DNA of 64,000 nucleotides from NCBI RefSeq assembly GCF_000972785.3, contig NZ_CP011253.3, positions 2,294,001 through 2,358,000 on the forward strand, written 5' to 3'. A model generated the notes under the pieces. The model was not told where the DNA came from. It saw nothing but the letters and a program-made list of their open reading frames with translations, and did no database searches. The translations under genes were made by a program, and so were the position numbers. Source of the DNA: Pandoraea oxalativorans. Lineage in GTDB: Bacteria; Pseudomonadota; Gammaproteobacteria; Burkholderiales; Burkholderiaceae. Positions 55,667 through 64,000 of the stretch are shown here, piece by piece. Positions within the stretch are counted from its first letter, which is position 1, and each line of letters opens with the position of its first letter.

Positions 55667-56662
55667 ATGACCAGCACTCCCCGTCCCGATGTGGGAGGAT
55701 TCACGCATTCCGATCCTCTCATGATGGCCGCTCCGGCCGTCTGTCCGACCATGCGTTCATCCGACATCGCCCGTTTGTTGACCCTCTCCGCCATCTGGGG
55801 AGCCAGCTTTCTTTTCATGCGTATCATCGTGCCTGCGCTCGGACCGTTACCGACCGCGTTCTTTCGCGTGACGCTCGGTGCCATCGGACTCGCGGTCATT
55901 CTGCTGGCCATGCGCGTTCGTTGGGAGTTCAAAGGGTTGCTCGGGGCCGCGATGGTGCTCGGCGTCATCAACTCGGGTATTCCGTTCGTCATGTATTGCC
56001 TCGCCGCGCGCGTGCTGCCTGCCGGATACTCCGCAATTCTCAATGCCACCACGCCGCTGATGGGGGCTGTCATCGGCACGCTGTTTTTCCGTGAACGTCT
56101 GACGGGCGCGAAGAGTCTGGGCGTGCTGCTGGGGTTGATCGGCGTGGCCGTGCTCACGCGCACCGGCCCGGTCACGATGTCCGGGCCTGTTGTGATGGGC
56201 GCGCTGGCGTGTCTCGTCGCCACGTCGTGCTACGGCCTGGCCGGTTATCTCACCAAGCGCTGGATCACGGAGCGGGGCGGCCTCGACGCCAAGCTCGTCG
56301 CGTTCGGCAGTCAACTCGGCGCCGCCATCGTGTTGCTGCCGTTCTTCGGCTACGTCTCGGCAACGTCCGGTATCCCCGGACCGGCGACCGGGGGTGTATG
56401 GGCCGCCATGGCCGCGCTCGGCTTCCTGTGCAGCGCCGTCGCCTATATGTTGTTCTTCCGTCTGATCGCCGATCTTGGACCGTTGCGCTCGCTGACCGTC
56501 ACTTTCCTGATCCCGCCGTTCGGCGTGCTATGGGGTGCATTGTTCCTGAACGAGGCCGTCACGATGGCTCACTTCTTTGGCGGATGTTTTATCGCGCTGG
56601 CCGTCTGGCTGGTGTGCAAGCCGCCGAAGACCGTGCCGTCGACAAGCCGCGCGGCCTCATAA
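55667..56662 (+). CDS. EamA/DMT family transporter
   Basis: About 331 residues with ten predicted TM helices in two EamA repeats. First repeat: LLTLSAIWGASFLFMRIIVP and VLGVINSGIPFVMYCLAAR, FFRERLTGAKSLGVLLG; second: FLCSAVAYMLFFRLIADLG and FLIPPFGVLWGALFLNEAV. DMT proteins export metabolites or drugs; the substrate cannot be predicted. The start is uncertain: 55667 gives a 28-residue N-terminal extension, and 55751 (MRSSDIARLL) is the usual beginning of the fold. None has a good ribosome site. A strong terminator follows. Confidence 0.85.
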   Translation: MTSTPRPDVGGFTHSDPLMMAAPAVCPTMRSSDIARLLTLSAIWGASFLFMRIIVPALGPLPTAFFRVTLGAIGLAVILLAMRVRWEFKGLLGAAMVLGVINSGIPFVMYCLAARVLPAGYSAILNATTPLMGAVIGTLFFRERLTGAKSLGVLLGLIGVAVLTRTGPVTMSGPVVMGALACLVATSCYGLAGYLTKRWITERGGLDAKLVAFGSQLGAAIVLLPFFGYVSATSGIPGPATGGVWAAMAALGFLCSAVAYMLFFRLIADLGPLRSLTVTFLIPPFGVLWGALFLNEAVTMAHFFGGCFIALAVWLVCKPPKTVPSTSRAAS

Positions 56663-56685
56663 GTTCCTTCCGCAGTCCCCTTTCG

Positions 56686-56717
56686 AAGGCCGATGACCTG
56701 TGTCATCGGCCTTTTTT
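56686..56717 (+). terminator. Rho-independent terminator after the EamA gene
   Basis: A 12-bp perfect stem AAGGCCGATGAC / GTCATCGGCCTT with a CTGT loop, followed by six T. Confidence 0.95.
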
Positions 56718-57020
56718 CATAGTGTGGAATGTCTTTGCGGTGCGTAAAAATTTGCGCTGCTTGGCACAACCTAATGATTTCAGGAAGGAAAACAACGTTT
56801 CACATCAAGAAATTATTTTGTTATGTCATTGATTAATATAAATAAAAAAGATTGTATGGAACGCTGATTCGTTCTGTTGCGATGCATGAGAAATCCCTAA
56901 ACTCTTATACAAGACCTGCCGATTTGGAGACGCCGAGCGCGGTCAACCGCGGGGCCGGCGATCACAGGCAGCAAAGAGTCACCCCCTTTTATTTGTATCG
57001 AGAAACCAGGAGAGATCATC
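56718..57020 (+). other. AT-rich 5' region of aceA, no gene
   Basis: This 303-base gap is among the most AT-rich in the window, especially 56808-56856. It should hold the aceA promoter and regulator sites. I see several weak -35/-10-like pairs and cannot choose among them. AAGGAGAG-type ribosome site (CCAGGAGAG) precedes the aceA ATG. Confidence 0.6.
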
Positions 57021-58343
<1,323 letters not shown>

Positions 58344-58363
58344 CAGGGCTGAGGGAGGGCGCG

Positions 58364-58489
58364 ATGCGTCCGTCGGCGGCGATGCGCGTGGGGGCACGTC
58401 GTACGCTGGCGGAACAGTATCGCGTCAGGACCGCGCGTCCGGCTTATCCGGCCGGGGCAGTTGGGGCGGCGTTCCCGTCGTCGCCTTGA
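58364..58489 (+). CDS. Possible 41-codon ORF downstream of aceA
   Basis: An ATG at 58364 preceded by GGGAGGG at good spacing opens a 41-codon ORF (MRPSAAMRVGARRTLAEQ...) ending just before the aceA terminator. Composition (Arg, Ala, Pro, Gly) is what GC-rich non-coding DNA would give, so it may be chance. It is the only candidate in the 259-base gap 58344-58602. Confidence 0.2.
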   Translation: MRPSAAMRVGARRTLAEQYRVRTARPAYPAGAVGAAFPSSP

Positions 58490-58511
58490 CTGCACTGCAC
58501 GCCTGAACGAG

Positions 58512-58550
58512 AAAAGGCTCGCGAGCTTATCCCGCTCACGGGCCTTTTTT
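58512..58550. terminator. Terminator between convergent aceA and usp genes, probably bidirectional
   Basis: AAAAGGC...GAGC pairs with GCTC...GCCTTTT through a 15-position stem with one mismatch and one G-U pair; T-rich tracts flank both sides. Confidence 0.8.
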
Positions 58551-58602
58551 CATGGCGTCGACGATGTCGATGGCATCGATGCCATGCGCTTCGTCAACGC
58601 AC

Positions 58603-59040
58603 TCAACGGTAGACGAGGACCGGAATTTTCGAGTGCACGAGCACGCGTTGCGTCTCGCTGCCGAGCAGCAGGCTGGTGAGGCCGCGCCGTCCGTGCGAGG
58701 CCATCAGAATGACGTCGCACCCGTGACGCTCTGCGGCATCGATGATGCCCAGATATGGGGCGGGGAAGGTCGAGCTGTCGCGGTCGAAGGGCACGCCCGC
58801 TGCGGCGGCCGCCTGTGCGAGCTCGTCGAGATGCGCGCAGGCTTCTTCGGCAATGCGTTCACTGAACGTCGCCGGTGCTTCGAGCACGTATTCGCTAAAT
58901 GGGGAGTAGGGATACTCGGCGAGACAGCAGTAGCCGGTGACTCTGGCGTTCAGGGCGCGGGCCAGTTCGAGGCCCCCCGTCACAGCCTTTTGGGATAGCT
59001 CCGAGCCGTCGGTCGGAATGAGGATGTGGGTAAACAACAT
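58603..59040 (-). CDS. Universal stress protein (UspA family)
   Basis: A 145-residue USP-fold protein: LFTHILIPTDGSELSQKAV at the N-terminus, and the ATP-binding-type loop ILMASHGRRGLTSLLLGSETQRVL with C-terminal IPVLVYR. Such proteins bind ATP or AMP and support survival under stress; targets are unknown. I start at the ATG at 59040, with GGGAGG upstream; the longer open frame runs into non-coding DNA. It is convergent with aceA. The 295 bases upstream (59041-59335) hold no gene or signal that I recognise. Confidence 0.92.
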   Translation of the reverse strand: MLFTHILIPTDGSELSQKAVTGGLELARALNARVTGYCCLAEYPYSPFSEYVLEAPATFSERIAEEACAHLDELAQAAAAAGVPFDRDSSTFPAPYLGIIDAAERHGCDVILMASHGRRGLTSLLLGSETQRVLVHSKIPVLVYR

Positions 59041-59335
59041 ATGACCTCCCGCAGTTGGCGTTGCCGAACACGCGTTCACAGGCTCGCGCAGGTAATACGG
59101 TCTTGCACCCAGTCCGCTGTCTTGCAGCCGCCGATGCCTGTCGAGCATCGCCTGCGGACCCTTCGCTTCGATTTTATGGCTTCGGCGCAATGCAACAACG
59201 GGGGCAAACCCGATATTGAGACGGGCTATCCGCAGCAAACGTTCCTCGCGCGCACCTCGTCGAGGGTGGGTATGCGGCCCGCGCCCTGCTGGCCGGGTGT
59301 CTCACGCGGTGCGTCAAATCGACGCGCTTCGACGC

Positions 59336-60289
59336 TTATGGCGACGCGCTTTGGTGCACGTTTTCGTGCAAATTTTGAGACGCGTCGTCTTGCCAGTACG
59401 CCGAACTGCCGTAGTGATGTCTGAGATGGTCGATGAACAGACGCACGCGCAGCGGCAGGTGACGGCGCTGAGGAAACACGGCGTGAATGCCGATGGGCGG
59501 CGCGGCGAACGCGTCGAGCACGGTCGTCAGCCGCCCGGCGCGAATGTCGTCGCCCACCTCCCACCACGAGCGCCACGCCAGTCCGTAGCCCTCCAGACAC
59601 CAATCGTGCAGCACCGCGCCGTCAGTGCATTCCATCGTCCCATTCACGCGGATGGTGACGACCTTGCCGTCCTGCGCAAAAGTCCAGCCGCGCTGCTGGT
59701 TGGCCGTCGAGCCGAATGCGAGGCAATTGTGACGGGCGAGGTCGTCGAGCGACTCGGGACGACCGTGCGCGGCGAGATAGTCGGGAGATGCCACGCACAC
59801 GCGCCGGTTGTCACCGAGACGCAGCGAGACGAGGCTGGAGTCGGGCAACTCACCGAGCCGGATCGCGCAGTCGAAGCCCTCGTTGACCAGATCCACGAGC
59901 CGATCCGACAGATCGAGCGTGACGGTGACGTCCGGATGCGACGCGATGAACACTGGCAGTAGCGGGGCGACGTGGCGTCGCCCGAAGCCGGCGGGGGCCG
60001 ACAGTCGCAAGTGCCCGCTGGCTTTCACGCCACCGGCCGACACGGCCGCTTCGGCGTTGTGCATTTCGTTGAGAATGCGCTGGCAGTCCTCCAGAAAGGC
60101 AGAGCCTTCGAAGGTCAGCGTGACGCGCCGGGTCGTGCGCACGAGCAGCTTCACGCCCAGCCGGTATTCGAGCGCGTCGATGCGTCGCCCGATCACGGCC
60201 GGGGCCACGCCTTCGAGCGCCGCAGCCCCGGACAGACTGCCCCTGGCGGCGACGGCAACGAACGTTTCGATTTGTTTGAAGCGATCCAT
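59336..60289 (-). CDS. LysR family regulator divergent from aceB
   Basis: A 317-residue LysR protein: MDRFKQIETFVAVAARGSL, then GRRIDALEYRLGVKLLVRTTRR for DNA binding, and SGHLRLSAPAGFGRRHVAP at the start of the effector domain. It is a clear paralog of the regulator at 23433-24344, with the same start and the same QQRGW block, plus a longer C-terminal tail (ASQNLHENVHQSASP). Divergent transcription from malate synthase, with a dyad in the spacer, makes it the likely aceB regulator (inference). Confidence 0.87.
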   Translation of the reverse strand: MDRFKQIETFVAVAARGSLSGAAALEGVAPAVIGRRIDALEYRLGVKLLVRTTRRVTLTFEGSAFLEDCQRILNEMHNAEAAVSAGGVKASGHLRLSAPAGFGRRHVAPLLPVFIASHPDVTVTLDLSDRLVDLVNEGFDCAIRLGELPDSSLVSLRLGDNRRVCVASPDYLAAHGRPESLDDLARHNCLAFGSTANQQRGWTFAQDGKVVTIRVNGTMECTDGAVLHDWCLEGYGLAWRSWWEVGDDIRAGRLTTVLDAFAAPPIGIHAVFPQRRHLPLRVRLFIDHLRHHYGSSAYWQDDASQNLHENVHQSASP

Positions 60290-60313
60290 GACGGCGATTA
60301 TGTACTAAAAAGT

Positions 60314-60368
60314 CATAGATAAAGTGATTTCTATGCATCTTTATGATGATCGGCATCAATAATAGAAT
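60314..60368 (+). promoter_or_regulatory. Dyad and -10 hexamer upstream of aceB
   Basis: CATAGA-N10-TCTATG (60314-60335) is a perfect 6-bp dyad, followed by TAGAAT (60363-60368) with a poor -35. A weak -35 plus an upstream dyad near -50 suits activation by the divergent LysR protein. Confidence 0.5.
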
Positions 60369-60521
60369 CGGCGGGCAATGCTGCCGGATCGCGTGATCCC
60401 CCGGCATTGACGGAAGTGCGCGTCCTACACGCCCGATGAGGTGTGAGGGCCCTGTGCAAAGCCCCTGATGTGCCTCCTTGCGGCGCGCTTCCGAACATAA
60501 ACGAGCTGCTGGAGATCCCCG

Positions 60522-62117
60522 ATGCCTTTGAGTCTGCCCTCAGGCATGCAACTGCATGTCGACGCCACCGATATCCGTCCCGAATACGAAGCCATTCTGA
60601 CGCCTGAAGCGCTGGCGTTCGTCGCGAAGCTGCACCGCGCGTTCGAGTCGCAACGTCAGACGTTGCTCGCCGCCCGTGAAGCGCGCGTGGCGCGTCTGGA
60701 TGCCGGTGAAGTGCCCGATTTTCTGCCTGATACGCAAGCCATTCGCGACGGCGACTGGCGCATTGCGCCGCTGCCCGATGCGCTGCAATGCCGTCGCGTG
60801 GAGATCACGGGGCCGGTCGAGCGCAAGATGATCATCAACGCGCTGAACTCGGGCGCGGACAGTTACATGACCGACTTCGAGGACTCGAACACGCCGAACT
60901 GGCATAACCAGTTGCAAGGGCAGATCAACGTGCGCGACGCCGTGCGCGGCACCATCAGCCTCGAGCAGAACGGCAAGCGCTATCGGCTTAACGACAAGGT
61001 CGCGACGCTGATCGTGCGTCCGCGCGGCTGGCATCTCGACGAAAAACACGTGAGCGTGGACGGTGTGCGCATGTCGGGCAGCCTGTTCGACTTCGGCCTG
61101 CATTTCTTCCACAATGCGAAGACGTCGCTCGAGCGCGGCTTCGGTCCGTACTACTACCTGCCGAAACTGGAAAGCCATCTCGAAGCGCGTCTGTGGAACG
61201 ACGTGTTCGTGCTCGCCCAGAACGAACTGGGCGTGGCGCAAGGGACCATCAAGGCGACGGTACTCGTCGAGACCGTGCTTGCGGCATTCGAGATGGACGA
61301 GATCCTGTACGAGCTACGCGAGCATAGTTCGGGCCTGAACGCAGGCCGTTGGGATTACATCTTCTCGTGCATCAAGAAGTTCAAGGTCGACGCCGACTTC
61401 TGTCTCGCCGACCGCAGCCGCATCAACATGACGGTGCCGTTCATGCGCGCCTACGCGCTGCTGCTGCTCAAGACCTGTCACCGCCGCAATGCCCCTGCGA
61501 TTGGCGGCATGAGCGCGCTGATCCCGATCAAGGGCGACCCGGAAGCAAACGAAAAGGCGATGGCCGGCATTCGCAGCGACAAGGCGCGCGATGCGACCGA
61601 CGGTTACGACGGCGGCTGGGTCGCACACCCGGGGCTGGTGCCGGTCGCGATGGAAGAGTTCGTGAAGGTGCTGGGTGATCGTCCGAACCAGTTCGACAAG
61701 CAACGCGACGACGTGAGCGTCAAGGGCCGCGACCTCCTGGCGTTCAAGCCGGAAGCGCCGATCACCGAAGCCGGGCTGCGTAACAACATCAACGTCGGCA
61801 TCCACTATCTGGGCGCCTGGCTGGCGGGCAACGGCTGCGTGCCGATCCACAACCTGATGGAAGATGCAGCCACCGCCGAGATTTCACGCTCGCAGGTGTG
61901 GCAGTGGATCCGTTCGCCGAAGGGCAAGCTCGACGATGGTCGCAAGGTGACTGCCGAACTGGTGCGCGAACTGATTCCGCAGGAACTCGCCAACGTCAAG
62001 GAACTCGTGGGGCAGGTCGCGCCGACGTACGACCGCGCCGCCGTGATCTTCGAGACGATGAGCACGAGTGAGGACTTCGTCGACTTCCTCACGCTGCCGC
62101 TTTACGAAGAGGTTTGA
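60522..62117 (+). CDS. aceB: Malate synthase A
   Basis: A 531-residue enzyme that condenses glyoxylate and acetyl-CoA to malate, the second step of the glyoxylate bypass. Length and blocks match the A isoform: SYMTDFEDSNTPNWHNQL near residue 120, VRPRGWHLDEKHVSVDG near 165 (catalytic Arg), GRWDYIFSCIKKFK near 275, and IHNLMEDAATAEISRSQVWQW near 445 (catalytic Asp). Start at the ATG at 60522 after GGAG. It is followed by a strong terminator. Confidence 0.97.
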   Translation: MPLSLPSGMQLHVDATDIRPEYEAILTPEALAFVAKLHRAFESQRQTLLAAREARVARLDAGEVPDFLPDTQAIRDGDWRIAPLPDALQCRRVEITGPVERKMIINALNSGADSYMTDFEDSNTPNWHNQLQGQINVRDAVRGTISLEQNGKRYRLNDKVATLIVRPRGWHLDEKHVSVDGVRMSGSLFDFGLHFFHNAKTSLERGFGPYYYLPKLESHLEARLWNDVFVLAQNELGVAQGTIKATVLVETVLAAFEMDEILYELREHSSGLNAGRWDYIFSCIKKFKVDADFCLADRSRINMTVPFMRAYALLLLKTCHRRNAPAIGGMSALIPIKGDPEANEKAMAGIRSDKARDATDGYDGGWVAHPGLVPVAMEEFVKVLGDRPNQFDKQRDDVSVKGRDLLAFKPEAPITEAGLRNNINVGIHYLGAWLAGNGCVPIHNLMEDAATAEISRSQVWQWIRSPKGKLDDGRKVTAELVRELIPQELANVKELVGQVAPTYDRAAVIFETMSTSEDFVDFLTLPLYEEV

Positions 62118-62201
62118 CGGCCGTGTTCGCCGTCATGCTCCGCCGATCACAGGCAGCATGACGGTACAACGCTCAGAAGCCGGACGCAAGAAAGACAACG
62201 C

Positions 62202-62236
62202 AATGGGACGATGGCGACATCGTCCCATTTTGTTTT
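62202..62236 (+). terminator. Rho-independent terminator after aceB
   Basis: A 12-bp perfect stem AATGGGACGATG / CATCGTCCCATT with a GCGA loop, followed by TTGTTTT. A second 10-bp dyad without U-tract (CCGTCATGCT / AGCATGACGG, 62130-62164) precedes it. Confidence 0.85.
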
Positions 62237-62245
62237 GCGCGTACT

Positions 62246-62274
62246 TTGTCTTGTTTGAGTCGCCGCGCTACACT
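62246..62274 (+). promoter_or_regulatory. Candidate promoter of the proline iminopeptidase gene
   Basis: TTGTCT (62246-62251), 17-base spacer, TACACT (62269-62274), about 48 bases before the start codon. Confidence 0.5.
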
Positions 62275-62283
62275 GAACTTTGA

Positions 62284-63387
<1,104 letters not shown>

Positions 63388-63565
63388 CGGGCCGAGGGGA
63401 TCACGGCATGGGGTCGCGCGACGACCCGCGTGGCGAGATACGAATTTGCCCGGATCGTCAATTTTTGCAATCGCAGGCGTGCGCGCGGTGAGATGTTGGG
63501 ACCGTCTTACTGATCGACGACACGCCTGCCATGCAAACGAGCATCGGTGCGCAGCGCCCTGCGCC

Positions 63566-64000
63566 ATGAATTCCATCACCGAAGTGTCCGCCCAGGCGGT
63601 TCCCGACAGCGTTGTGTTGGATGCCGAAGGGAATGCGCATGCGCGAGCCGAGTCCCGCCTCGAGTCCTGCTTCGACGCCCTGGAAGCGGGGCTCGCCGCT
63701 TGCGAGAACTCGTTTTCGCAACCCATAGAGCGCTTCATCAACGATGTCCTGGAAATTGACGATTGGGGCGACCCGGCACGCGCGGGCCGTCTGTTCTCCG
63801 AGGACGCGGATGTCGCCGAGTTGCGCATGGCGATGGTGAACTGCCACGTCGCGTCGTTCGCGGAAGGTCGGCATTATTTAGCCGAAGTGCAGGGCAGCTT
63901 CCCCGTCGACATCGGCCAGCAATGTCTTCAGGTGTTGCGGCACTTGAGCCCGGCGTCGCGACTTGCGCTCCTGACGCCGTCCACCGACGAAACCAAGCGG
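63566..64000 (+). CDS. Hypothetical protein, truncated by the window end
   Basis: An ORF open from the ATG at 63566 to the last base gives at least 145 residues of an acidic protein that I do not recognise. It begins MNSITEVSAQAVPDS and contains FINDVLEIDDWGDPARAG, then a Leu/Ala-rich helical part with three Cys residues (SCFDALEAGLAACENS, RMAMVNCHVASF). Codon usage resembles neighbouring genes, while minus-strand frames across it are shadows. A 12-codon ORF (63531-63569) ends on its start codon as ATGA. No ribosome site stands out, so the true start could be further downstream. Confidence 0.6.
   Translation, partial: MNSITEVSAQAVPDSVVLDAEGNAHARAESRLESCFDALEAGLAACENSFSQPIERFINDVLEIDDWGDPARAGRLFSEDADVAELRMAMVNCHVASFAEGRHYLAEVQGSFPVDIGQQCLQVLRHLSPASRLALLTPSTDETKR

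Overview
The window is chromosomal DNA from a high-GC betaproteobacterium of the Burkholderiales. I infer Burkholderiaceae, and Pandoraea or a close relative is my best guess from gene order and protein similarity recalled from memory; the genus is not proven by the sequence. Most of it is ordinary, densely packed housekeeping and core metabolic DNA. I saw no rRNA, tRNA, CRISPR array, insertion sequence, prophage or integration site.

Layout. 1-2.1 kb: 3' end of typA, then a 3-hydroxyisobutyryl-CoA hydrolase-like gene. 2.2-3.6 kb: lexA with two SOS boxes and a hypothetical gene downstream. 3.7-10.7 kb (minus): a copper/silver efflux operon cusCBAF headed by a small secreted Cys/Met-rich protein. 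10.7-13 kb: a divergent flavin monooxygenase/TetR pair around two palindromes. 13-18.1 kb: sulfate uptake sbp-cysT-cysW-cysA followed by cysB; sbp carries a one-base frameshift inside its signal peptide. 18.2-24.3 kb: asparaginase, the glyoxylate-to-glycerate operon gcl-hyi-glxR (minus) and its divergent LysR regulator. 24.4-27.7 kb: rpsF-priB-rpsR-rplI and dnaB. 27.8-29.8 kb: a DUF47 protein with a Pit phosphate transporter, then an unannotated 34-residue small ORF. 29.8-33.4 kb (minus): an NlpC/P60 lipoprotein, a PIN-PhoH ATPase with a structured leader, and a Bcp peroxiredoxin. 33.5-41.4 kb (minus): the lipid A aminoarabinose (arn) cluster with arnA split into two genes and a single flippase subunit. 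41.7-47.8 kb: alaA-hom-thrC-moeA-moaD-moaE. 47.9-51.4 kb: truncated globin and clpB. 51.7-55.6 kb: a coupled DUF2306/LytS-type kinase/LytTR regulator operon, an AraC regulator and a GGCT-like gene. 55.7-63.4 kb: an EamA transporter, aceA, a universal stress protein, LysR/aceB, and a proline iminopeptidase. A truncated hypothetical gene runs off the right end.

How the genes connect. Glyoxylate is a common theme: aceA makes it, aceB and gcl consume it. gcl and aceB each lie divergent to one of two clearly paralogous LysR regulators. Envelope defence is another theme: Cus metal efflux and Ara4N modification of lipid A. Many operons use 4-base ATGA overlaps, suggesting translational coupling. Several genes (dnaB, the asparaginase, the Cus-leading small protein) have a -10 hexamer exactly 7 bases before the start codon and no Shine-Dalgarno, a pattern that predicts leaderless mRNAs.

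Gaps over 300 bases are described in the feature list (26031-26332, 29466-29791, 32614-32933, 48441-48754, 56663-57020). Other gaps near 200-295 bases (for example 19243-19453, 51444-51664 and 59041-59335) show no gene or site I can support.
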